DNA of 64,000 nucleotides, taken from the NCBI GenBank assembly GCA_018697195.1, contig CM031858.1:125509221-125573220 (forward strand). The letters run 5' to 3'. This DNA comes from Certhia americana (taxonomy: Eukaryota > Chordata > Aves > Passeriformes > Certhiidae). The translations under genes were made by a program, and so were the position numbers. Positions 24,871 through 35,135 of this stretch are shown here, in pieces. A model generated the notes under the pieces. The model saw only the letters and a program-made list of their open reading frames with translations. It was not told the origin of the DNA and did no database searches. Each line of letters starts with the position of its first letter. Position 1 is the first letter of the stretch.

Positions 24871-25185
24871 TGTCGTGGTCTAGCTCCACCCTAAGTACTA
24901 TACAGCTGCTCACTAACTACTGCCATTCTTCCCTGGTGCCATGGGGAGGAGACTTGGAGCTGACTAGTTTGGATCAGCTGTGCTGGCTGTGCTCCCTTCC
25001 AGCTCTTTGTGCAGCCCCTCACTGGCAGATCATGAGACACTGAAAAGTCCTTGATTTATAGTAAGCACTATTTAGCAACAGGGCATCAGTATGTTGTCAA
25101 CATTATTCTTGTACTAAATCCAAACCACAGCACTTTACCAGCAACTAAGGAGAAAATAAACTCTATCTCATCTGAAACCAGGACA
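24871..25185 (-). mobile_element. Deleted solo LTR, same family as 2062-2529
   Basis: On + it starts TGTCGTGGTCTAGCTCCACC and ends 'AACTCTATCTCATCTGAAAC CAGGACA'. This is the reverse complement of the avian ERV LTR recognised at 2062-2529: the shared blocks include the GATAGAGTT...TTCT start, the GTTGATAACA block and the end. Two LTR parts are fused near 24958 (GGGGAGGAGA next to CTTGGAGCTGA), so the centre with promoter and R region is missing. Flanks TTTAG (24866-24870) and ATCAG (25186-25190) agree at 3 of 5 positions. No internal viral genes adjoin it. Confidence 0.78.
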
Positions 25186-26906
25186 ATCAGATGTTATAGA
25201 TATTAAAAAATGAATTATCTTCACTTTCAAAGCAACTACCTTAAACTGTTTAAACTGTCACTAGTTTCAGCATGTCTCTGGACATGCATTCAAATCAGCT
25301 TTAAAGGAAGGTTTTGAAATCCTCGGTTTAGTTTTTATTAACTAAACATTTCTCATAATTCTTTATGCAGCACTCTGAGGTCTGTAAAGCTTTCAATAAA
25401 TAGGTTTAGGTGAGAATAACCTAACTACAGGGTGGAGTGTTAGCTGTCCAGAACAGAGGAGAGTGCACAAGAATCTGAAGAGAGCACCTTACACTGAGGA
25501 AAAAGGCAGTTTTAAAAGGTTCCTCATTAAGCAACCTTTTCTTCAGATGAAGAGAGCAAGATAAAATCTAGCAAGGCATTTTAACAGATAATTAAGAGTT
25601 CAAAATTAAAGTTCTTTAGAATATGGTTTGATTTCCATTTTGGTTTCTTCTTTGAAGGCCTTCCATACAAATGTCTGCTAATCATACCAGTATCACTCAT
25701 GGAAACCTCTCAGCGGACCTTTCACCTTTCCCTGGGCCAATCATTTGTTTACCATCCTCTCTAGACCTGTTTTTCAGCAGGACAGCTTACAAGTAAATTT
25801 CATCAGGAATTCCTTTGTCTCTCCTACTTCTATATTAGGCCAGTTTCTTACAGCCCCAGTTTATTCTAGCCTTCTAACCTTGCTGTCTTAGTATTCACCC
25901 AGCTTCCTAATGCATTTCTCAACTGATTTATTGCCCTTAAGGAGTCCCTGCAGACATTGAAAACATACATCTGCTGCCACTGCATTTTTCAGACTTATAT
26001 GTAGACAATTTGGGTTTGTCCTATCAGAGATTAGCTGTCTTATTTTGAATAAATGATCAAGAAATAGGAATGTGTATAATGTCACAGAAATTCTTTAAAG
26101 AGTAGGAAAAAATGTATTTAAGCATAAAAAGCATAAAGCGGCCTGGATTAAAAAATTGATCATTTAAAAAAAAAAAGGATAGAATTGTTAAAGATAATGA
26201 TATGTTAAGTAGGGAATACTTAGGTTTTATTAAGAGGGACAGCATTTAGCAGTCTAAAAGAAGCATATAGAATCATAGAATGATTTGGTTTGGAAAGAAC
26301 TTTCAAGATCATCTAGTTATAATGACATACAGCAACTAAATTTATTTTTGATTTTTCAACTGTAAAGTTTTCTGAATATATCAGGAAACATAACAGTGCA
26401 GGTCAGCTGCTTGTGGACAGATCTCTTTATTTCTCCATATGAATAGATAGATAATTTCTTTCATGCTATTTTAACTCCTTTGTAATTTTTTTCTTTTTAT
26501 TGAAAATATGAGTGGAGTGCATTCACCACTGCTGGAAATCTCCTCCTGATAGGCATTGTCACATATGACACAGTCCGTCATACTTCATAAAGCTGACACA
26601 AAACTCCCCAGTGTCTGTTTAGATAATGTAATTGAATTAATCACTTAGAGCAAGCTGCTCATGAGAGGGATATAAAGTAACAAATGTCAGACCTTTGCCA
26701 GAACAGAATAAGACTATTGATAAAGAGAGTTTTCTTTATAACCAGTGGCAAATTTTGGAGTAGTCTATATGAAGATATGTTGTGGTGGCTGACCAGTGAA
26801 AAAATTTTGAAGTTTGCTAATGATAAGATCAACTGTAAAGACATATGAGTGACTAGGTAATTTCCAAGGATTCATATGTTCTCACTTGAGTACTTGTTAT
26901 TCACAG
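25186..26906. other. AT-rich non-coding stretch
   Basis: Apart from the CR1 scrap at 26269-26322, nothing was recognised. Confidence 0.5.
26269..26322 (-). repeat. Very short CR1 tail fragment
   Basis: AGAATCATAGAATGATTTGG, then TTTGGAAAGAACTTTCAAGA and TCATCTAGTT, is the last ~50 bp of a CR1 read in reverse. Beyond it the match stops abruptly, so this is an extreme 5' truncation. Confidence 0.85.
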
Positions 26907-27063
26907 GGTGGATAGCAATTGAAAGTCCACCAGCGGTAATTCCATCCAATGTCTTAAATGACATTCCATACGCAAAGCGGTTCTGATAGCGCAAAAATAC
27001 TAGGAAAATCTCTCTCAAAATGGCCAAGAATCTCAGCTGGACCCCTATCACACAAATGTACAA
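26907..27063. other. CpG-bearing exon-like or conserved block, unassigned
   Basis: On + an acceptor-like site (TACTTGTTATTCACAG, ending 26906) is followed by a frame open from 26909 to a TGA at 26984-26986 (WIAIESPPAVIPSNVLNDIP, then YAKRF). On the minus strand the same DNA keeps a 63-codon frame open (26872-27063). Several CpGs (GCGGTAAT, TACGCAAAGCGG, TAGCGCAAA) cluster here although CpG is scarce nearby. I recognise neither protein. It could be a terminal exon, a conserved non-coding element or a fragment of an unrecognised repeat. Confidence 0.25.
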
Positions 27064-27825
27064 AGTGAGGCCTCAAAAATAAGTAGAAGGAGAATAGTTT
27101 AATTCAGTTTCCTTTTCAATACTGTCTTATGTAAATTGTCAGAGAACTGTGCATTCAAATACATGAAATGTGTGGCCAGCTACTTTCAGAGATATTTTAA
27201 TTATTTTACTAAGAAAATGTCATAGTCTTTGGTACATGACCACAGAACAAAGACTTGGTTAAATCATTTTGCTGGATGATTTGCATTAGGTCTCTGGATT
27301 TTAGACTTTTTATGAATGCAGCCAATTTTATGGAAAAATCCCCCCAGGAATGGGGGCCCCTGATGTCTCTTGATTTTTCCTTCTTCAATGTCAAATACTC
27401 TATGAACGAGTTTCTTCATTGTGGAAGATGAGAAATACTTAATATGCAGTAAAACATTTGATACTTGCACAATACTATGTATTTTATTATCTCTAAGAGG
27501 TAAATTCTACTCTCAGTATTCTTCATTTTTAATTCCTCTGTAATTTTAGAGAGCATTTCTGAGCAACAACAGTAGTTCTTCCTTTACTACTCAGTGCTTA
27601 CTATATAAGCACAGCAGATAAAACTAACAGATTGCAAACAATAAAAATATTAAAGTAATTTCTTAGAAGTTGCACAGTCTGGCCCTTATTTCTTGTCATA
27701 AATTATTTTATACAAAAGAAATGGTGAGAGCAATAATGTTAATCCCCTTCCAAAGCTATTAAAGATACATCAAGGTTTTGAAGTTTCCTACATATTAGTA
27801 AAATACTGACAATTAAATCTACCAG

Positions 27826-27880
27826 ACTTCTCATCAGATCCCATCCTTCCTAAATCTGTCACTGTAATAATGTGTATGCC
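27826..27880 (+). repeat. 55-bp direct repeat, copy A
   Basis: It begins ACTTCTCATCAGATCCCATC and ends AATAATGTGTATGCC. It is identical at all 55 positions to copy B at 28486-28540. The two copies bracket the left arm of the 600-bp inverted duplication, with a 5-bp TTACA filler (27881-27885) between copy A and the arm. Confidence 0.97.
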
Positions 27881-27885
27881 TTACA

Positions 27886-28485
27886 CATCCCCTTACACAA
27901 GGTGAAGAGATAAGTGTCAACATCATGCAAAAATGTAAGATCGCCACAACTACTTCCTCCTTCAGTCTTCTGTGAACAAGATTAGGCACCAAACATCCCT
28001 TAAACCAAGATACGTATGTTTGTCTCCTCACTTCAGTATTTCCCAGTTGTTATCAGCCACTCACTGACATGAGTCAGGTCAGCACTTACCTGAATTCTGT
28101 TCTTTGACTTGTCTCTACTCAAGGACTGGAGTTTATATTCTGCCTTCTGAAACAGCATCTCGGAGTTAGGTATCATAATGTTTAACTCCTCTACAGAGAT
28201 CCATTCCTTACTGTCAAATACTACTTTCAGTCATGTTGAGATCACAAACTTCATTCCCTGTTAAAAATTACAACCCATGTCACAAAATTTACATTGATTT
28301 TCACTCCTGAGTGATTTTATTAGTTTTCTTCGGCCTCATTCCAGTTTTACCACATAAAATGGGAAAGATGCAGAAATGAAGCTTGAGGGAAGCAACACCT
28401 GTGTAACAGAGAAGAGTATCAAGGAAGAACAGACATGCAGTCATTTGCAATAATCCTTTAAAATTTATTCTTCTAAAATTAGGAT
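27886..28485 (-). repeat. Left arm of 600-bp inverted duplication (apparent insert)
   Basis: This is the reverse complement of 32694-33293 over exactly 600 bp without gaps. Aligning by eye I count 9 mismatches (8 transitions, 1 transversion), about 98.5% identity. The borders are sharp on both sides. It sits between two identical 55-bp direct repeats, so it looks like the inserted copy and the right arm like the source. It has no poly(A), no CR1 tail and no LTR ends. Confidence 0.96.
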
Positions 28486-28540
28486 ACTTCTCATCAGATC
28501 CCATCCTTCCTAAATCTGTCACTGTAATAATGTGTATGCC
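28486..28540 (+). repeat. 55-bp direct repeat, copy B
   Basis: This second perfect copy of 27826-27880 begins immediately at the end of the left arm. Together they behave like an unusually long target-site duplication. Confidence 0.97.
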
Positions 28541-29913
28541 ACCTTCTTTCTCCCTGACCTGTGTATCTGTCTCACCTTTTCTCTCAATAAAATAAGTTCA
28601 AGGAGAGATTTCTGCTTTATCCCTGTTTTGTCTATTCTACAGATTCCTGAGATTCTGTTCTGGTATCTTTAAAGTCTATTTATCATAAAGGAGCCTGTTT
28701 GTTTTGAGTGACTGAGCTATTAAGACCTTTCTTACTGATTCTGCAGATATAACATCTTTCACCTAGATCTTTCTAAGTGGATTTGTGGCTGGTCATGCCA
28801 TGGTATAATTTTGATTTTTCACAGCATAACTTGAGCCTATGCAATGCACGTGCTAGGATAGATGACTAAAAGTCACAGGAACTGACTGCAGAGGACAAAG
28901 AGGCAAGTAAAATATCCTCCATCCATCTCCATTTCATCTCTTCTTTGGAAGTTTGATTCTTAAACCTGACTATTTTCCTCAACTTCATCTTTCTCAGAAA
29001 GCATGCATCATACTCTGGCCCAATTTTCATGTAAATTGTTTTTTGTTCTTATGAAACACTCAATGACAGCAGAATGCTCTCCTTGGAACAGAATGATGGA
29101 TTCTCTTCTTCTCAAGTAACATGACCAATCCTATGGTAATCCAACCCTTTGACAACTTCTATCAAGGTCATCTCATGAGAGTAAAATATCATCCCTAATA
29201 TCATAAATTCATGTTGCTGCTTTTTCATGAGTAACCTTGGAGTATTGTGCTCCTCCATTTTTTTAAATGCCTGAGCATGAGGAAGCTCTAAATGTCTAGT
29301 TTTCAGAGAGCAGATACTCTGTGTTTCACTCTAAACTGTTTCACTCTCAGCGGTTTCACTTTGAGTACCTAAAACCATCAGACACTTGAAAACGTAGATG
29401 GAAGTCTCCAGAGAATCACCTCAGAGAATACAAAGATACCTAATTATTACCTCCCTGGAAAGAGTCTACTGCCAGAAAAATGTTCTCCTACTATGCTGTG
29501 GTAATGAGCACACAAAGCTGGAAGTTCTGCTGTGACAGCCACATGCTGCTAGGGATTATCTATCAAGATTTTATTCTAGTTTAATTCTTGCATTTTTCCT
29601 GACACTTTAAGGAGTTCTACTTTACTTGCAGTTGCTGAACAGCCATAGACAAACCCCCAAAAGATTTTTACAATCCTGCAATCGTTTTTTGCTGAGTTTA
29701 ACTGCACTAATTATCACCCTTTTCAGGTACCAGTACTTATGCAGTGGAGAACAATGCACATATAAAACAGCAGGGAAACTCACAAAATAACATTGTTGAT
29801 GACTTTGATAAGCCTAGTTGTCTCTACTGCCCTGATTCAGAGTCATTAAAAGAACAAATTCCTGCAGTGGTGCAACTGTTAGAGCTGTACTATTTGAAGT
29901 TCAAAGAGATAGG

Positions 29914-29990
<77 letters not shown>

Positions 29991-32693
29991 GATAGAGAAA
30001 AATAAATAAACAAACAAATAAATAAAATAACAGGAAGTTAAAAAGTATTCCAATCCTGGTACTTGGAATTCCCTCTCAAATATATCTCTATTAATATTCT
30101 GAAAGATGAGAGATAATAGCTAGTAGGCAAAGATGCCTATAAGTATACATGCAAGTGTATATACAGGCCTATAAATATATTAACAGTCAAGGACTTCAGC
30201 AATAAATGATTCTGCAATGCTTCAGGAATTTTCAAATTTAAACTATAAAGAGACATATTCCCATCAGTCTTTCATTTCATTTCATCTGATGAAATGGAGA
30301 AGGAATACATGTTTATCAATGCTGCCAGTAATTACCTAGAGAAAGAAAGTGATAACCTTTATCATGTCAGGCTGCTTAACTTAAAATATACAGTTTCTGA
30401 GGTGCTGTCAAGTACAGTTAACTAATAAGAGCTCTGCTGGAATGCAGTGACAATGTGCTGACAATCTCCAAGTCTATGCAAGATCAAGGAGACTTGGAAC
30501 GCTGTACCAATTATCTGTTGGATATATAACAGTCTCCTACAACTGTCATGTTTGCAGAAAGAGAAGTGAGAATGAGGAGAGACACGTGGTACCATGGTCT
30601 CTGGTGCTCTGAACTAGGATTGTATCTCAGAAAATGCTGAGGATGCAGAATCACTGCTACCTCTATCCTTCATGAGGTGCTGTGTATTTGACTGGCTGAA
30701 GAGGTTGTCTCTAGGTGTGCTAGCTCAGACCAGTTAAGAGAGCTGACAGGAAACAGAGTGGTGCTAGTAGTCAGAGAAGAACCTATCACCAAACAGAATA
30801 TAAATGCAGACTTGCATGGCATGAATCATTCTTTACACAGCAAATAAATAACAAGAGAAAAAAATGAACCCAGCGTGTTTCCTAGCAGTCATCTGGCAGC
30901 ATGAGAGGAAACTGTTGTAAATATTTACAGTTATAGTCTTTGGTAGTGAAATCATAGTAGGTATTGCTAGAAATGCACAGTTTAACAGGTCAGCCAGGTG
31001 CAATTATTAATCTGGAAATACTGACAAAATGATAAAAGAAAAAAAAGTCATGAAAAGTTGAAAGTTCAGTATTATCTACTACTCTAAAAGTTTTAGTTCT
31101 GGTTTGACTTTATTAATAACTTTATCTTTCACAGAAAAATATGATTTTTTAAGAGTTTTCTATTGATTGAAATATAAAAATAGGTATTAGAAACGCCAGG
31201 GGAAAATGCATTTTGTCTTTTGCATCCCATCAGAAAAAAAATTATACTGTAATTTGGTCATAGCTGTATAAACATGAATTTAATATTCTATTGTCTTGAA
31301 TAACCTGAACTATAAATTTCCCAGGCACAAATAATTTTTCATTATTCTATTCCTAAAATTAAATGATTCTAAAATTTTTTGCAAAATGCTGCAAATACCA
31401 TAAGAAATTCTCTTTTGCTGGCCAGGTATAATAACTGGAGAAGATCAAGAAATGTGATTGTATTCACTGAGAGCAAATATTGTATTAATTGTGGTCAATA
31501 TTAAGGAAACCAGTATCTTTTGAAAAATCAGTGAAAAATTCTCAAACTATTGAGAATTGATCAAATCCATTCTTGGAAAGTTCCCTCAAGTAGATGTCTC
31601 TTTTAAGACTGGGTATTGATCAGAAGTATATTGACTGAGGAAGAAGATAGGAAGGAAGCTGAGCAGACTGCAATGTTGTGTTACAAGTGCTAGCTTAAAC
31701 AAGCAGTGTATTTCTTCTTGGCAATAGCATAGCAAAGATAAAACAGCCTGCTTGGGAAAACCTGTCCATGAACTTTCTCACATCTGGGACTACAAAAGAG
31801 CAAGCATCTGAGGGAATAACACTAAATTTCTGTATTAACTGTGTGGAAGAATTTGATGCAGACACAGAGACAGAGCAGTGAGTATAAAAAGAGTATAAGA
31901 GTTTGAGTTGATTGTTTTTTACATTTTTTATGATATTTGAAAAATAAGGGGTCAGAGATACCAAGTAGACAAAAATCAGGTGAAGCCTAGTAACTAAATT
32001 TAATTGATAAACCAGACTATGCCTGGACATTAGGTTTTCAACTTTGATGCCTTCTCCTCTTCAGTATAAATCATAATATTCTGTGGCATTCTTTATCAGT
32101 CATAATTAACCTTACTACCAGATCTCATTCTCACTGTAATAACTTTCTCCAGAAAAAAAACCCCACAACCATATCCCCCAAATCCATACCCAAAAGCAAC
32201 CCCAACAGAGAGGAACAAACTAAAAATGAGTATTACTGTGATACGCAGAACTCCAAGGCTGCAGTGTTACACTCTTGCCTTTAGAAGTAGTATTCATTAA
32301 TCTGACTGCACATTCCCCATTTAGCTGATAGCACCTGTGCTGGTGTCTATGAGGCTACATTTAGAGCATCACTGAAAGGGCAAAGGCAATCCACAAATTT
32401 TACCAGAGACACGGTTTTCCTTCTGCATCTTCTCTGGACTGATAGTAATCAAAGTTTCTGCATAACTCCTCCTTCAGCCAGGCTACTCAGTGTGAAACCT
32501 TCCAGGAATGTAGGCTGTGCTGTCTTAAGAGATATATCTTCCCATATCTTTTGCTTTATTTTATATAGTCCAGTTTTTAATGCTTCTCATTTTATAGCCC
32601 TGGTTGCACTTCATGCCATAGGTTGCTTTTATTAATGAAGAGAGAGACCTGAGTGTTGGATATGACTCATCTCAGATATTAAGCACTCAGGGC
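28541..32693. other. Spacer between inverted arms
   Basis: AT-rich, non-coding by inspection. It contains the GATA microsatellite (29914-29990). No exon or repeat family was recognised elsewhere in it. Confidence 0.55.
29914..29990. repeat. (GATA)n microsatellite
   Basis: An uninterrupted TAGA/GATA run of about 19 units, followed by an AAATA/CAAA-rich tail to about 30030. It is likely polymorphic in length. Confidence 0.98.
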
Positions 32694-33293
32694 ATCCTAA
32701 TTTTAGAAGAATAAATTTTAAAGGATTATTGCAAATGACTGCATGTCTATCCTTCCTTGATACTCTTCTCTGTTACACAGGTATTGCTTCCCTCAAGCTT
32801 CATTTTTGCATTTTTTCCATTTTATGTGGTAAAACTGGAATGAGGCCGAAGAAAACTAATAAAATCACTCAGGAGTGAAAATCAATGTAAATTTTGTGAC
32901 ATGGGTTGTAATTTTTAACAGGGAATGAAGTTTGTGATCTCAACATGACTGAAAGTAGTATTTGACAGTAAGGAGTGGATCTCTGTAGAGGAGTTAAACA
33001 TTATGATACCTAACTCCGAGATGCTGTTTCAGAAGGCAGAATATAAACTCCAGTCCTTGAATAGAGACAAGTCAAAGAACAGAATTCAGGTAAGTGCTGA
33101 CCTGACTCATGTCAGTGAGTGGCTGATAACAACTGGGAAATACTGAAGTGAGGAGACAAACATACGTATCGTGGTTTAAGGGATGTTTGGTGCCTAATCT
33201 TGTTCACAGAAGACTGAAGGAGGAAGTAGTTGTGGCGATCTTACATTTTTGCATGATGTTGACACTTATCTCTTCACCTTGTGTAAGGGGATG
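32694..33293 (+). repeat. Right arm of 600-bp inverted duplication (apparent source)
   Basis: It begins ATCCTAATTTTAGAAGAATA and ends CACCTTGTGTAAGGGGATG. It lacks flanking direct repeats, unlike the left arm, so it is the probable donor. Inside it, 32949-33089 is an open + frame ending in ATTCAG next to GTAAGTGCTGA (33090 onward), a consensus splice donor. The peptide (including EMLFQKAEYKLQ) is not assigned, no strong acceptor precedes it, and a 47-codon open frame is not rare by chance. Confidence 0.95.
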
Positions 33294-33542
33294 GAGAACA
33301 GCAGTCCGGGGATCTCTTCTCTGAAGTCTATTTCAAAACAGAAATCTAAACTGAAGTCTTCTATAACCCAAGCTGTAGTAGGATATAAAAATCAGTCTCA
33401 CAGATTTTTCTGCCTGTCTATGTCTGTGTGGAAGCAGGTATGCTTAGTGTATTTGTTATTTTAGATATTAGAAGTGAGTTTGACAGACAGGATTGATGTA
33501 CGTGTGTTGGGTGCTTAATTTGTCAGACTTTCCAAGGGGCAT

Positions 33543-34085
33543 CACATAATTGAGAGGCGAGATCTCAATTGGGTTGGAAGGGATCACTAAAAGTCATCTA
33601 GTCCAACCCCACTGCAATGAGCAGGCACATCCTCAATTAGATCAGGTTGTCCAGAGCTTCACCCAACCTGAACTTGAGTGCATTCACGGACGGGGCATTC
33701 ATTACCTCTCTGGTCAAAAAGCTGTTGTTTTACCACTCTCACTGTAAAAAACTTCTTCCTTAAATCTAATCTGAACTGACTCTCCTTCAGTTTGAGGCCA
33801 CTTGTCTTATCTCAACACACCCTGCCAAAATGTTTGTCCCTAGCTTCCTTTAGGTACCAAAAGGGTACAGTAAGGTCTCCCCAGAGACTTCTCTTTCCCA
33901 CGAGGAACAATCCCAATTCTCCCTGCCTTTCCTCACAGGAGAGAGGCTGCAGCCCTTTGATCATCTTCTTGGCCCTCCTCTAACATGCTCTTCCTGTACC
34001 AGGGGCTGGACACAGTACCCAAGGTGGGGTCTCATGAGAATCACCTTCCTCAAACTACTGGTCATACTTTGATGTAAGCCAGAAA
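33543..34085 (-). repeat. CR1 LINE 3' portion
   Basis: The reverse CR1 signature is clear: GGGTTGGAAGGGATCACTAA, TAGTCCAACCCCACTGCAAT, AGATCAGGTTGTCCAGAGC, CATTCACGGACGGGGCATTC, TAAGGTCTCCCCAGAGACTT, TTGATCATCTTCTTGGCCCT and AAGGTGGGGTCTCATGAGA. The usual tail octamer is replaced by an 8-bp inverted repeat: AATTGAGA (33548-33555) and TCTCAATT (33563-33570). Confidence 0.9.
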
Positions 34086-34739
34086 TTTCACTAAAATTTT
34101 TATTAACTCTTAACCAATTAAAAAAAAGGAAAAAGTCCTAGGAAAAAATCCCGGATCTTACTAGTCTTTTACAGAGAAGACAGACATTTCAGCTATAGAA
34201 ACATTGCAAACAAAGGTTTTAATAAAGCTTTTTTTTCTGGTAACTTTTTTGTAGCTGTTACTGCCACTTGTTAAATGTATTAGTGTCTTTTGCACAGGAA
34301 TGAACCTTTTATGGAATGGTGCAGTAACAAGATAAGCAAACCTAAAGCTCCTTTGTTGTGAAAAAATTGCAAAGATATCTTCTATGCATCAAAAGAAGTT
34401 GGCAAAAATTTATAATAATTACTTTAAAAGAAAAAAAGGAAGTTGAAAAGATGGGTAATGATCAAATGGACAAAAAATATTCCTCAGCCACCTGTATGCA
34501 AATGAAAAATTAGTGTCAGTGTATTTTAAGGACATCCATGTAGCTGATATCTTAACTTCCAAGTTATATAAAAAATTAATTATATTTAGATAACAGACAT
34601 TCTTTTTTTCTGAAGTCTTACCTCAAGCATATAGAAGCAAAACTAGAACTATAAGTGATACAGTTTATGCATAAAGACCCCAAAATGGGCTCTTGTTCAC
34701 ACTAAAATTTTATTTAGCTCAGTATCTTGACTCTCTGAT
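34086..34739. other. AT-rich non-coding stretch
   Basis: Nothing was recognised. Confidence 0.55.
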
Positions 34740-35135
34740 AATGGTCCACAGTGGAGGTCTAGGAAAAAATACAAACACAAGTATGCAGTAATAGGTCCCC
34801 AGACTATCTGTCTAGTCTCAAAAAAAATTGTAGTTCTGGGACTTTCTGACTCAGTGGGGATCTTTTCATACTTAATAGCCTGCTACAGATCTTTTCCCAT
34901 GATTTAAGCTAGGCACTACTTTTGTCTCTCTGGATTTTTAACATGTACTCTTGGGCAAGGAGCTCCACAGATTAATTACATCAAGAACAGCTTTCTTCTC
35001 TTTCTTTTGAACCAGTACCTTAAGCAGTTTTTACCACACCTTATTTCTTGTATTTATTCAACTATTTGCCTTCTTTATATCACTTGGGATTTTATAGATA
35101 AAGTCTAACAAGTGCAAATATAATACTTCACCTGA
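34740..35135 (-). repeat. Ancient CR1/L3-like LINE relic
   Basis: 'TCTTGGGCAAGGAGCTCCAC AGATTAATTACATCAAGAAC AGC', then 'TTGAACCAGTACC', 'TTATTTCTTGTATTTATTCA' and 'TTGGGATTTTATAGATAAAG' follow the order of an old amniote CR1 3' region (ttggcaaggagttccacaggttaatta ... ttcttgtatt ... atgattttatagacc). Divergence is far greater than in the avian CR1 copies. Boundaries are approximate. Confidence 0.5.

Noticed and set aside
29914..29990. GATA array as a CRISPR-like repeat array
   Set aside because: The units are 4 bp with no spacers, a plain microsatellite in eukaryotic DNA.
27886..33293. The 600-bp arms as copies of a DNA transposon
   Set aside because: Only the left arm has flanking duplications, and 55 bp is far longer than any usual target duplication. 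The ends share only a 4-bp ATCC/GGAT complement.
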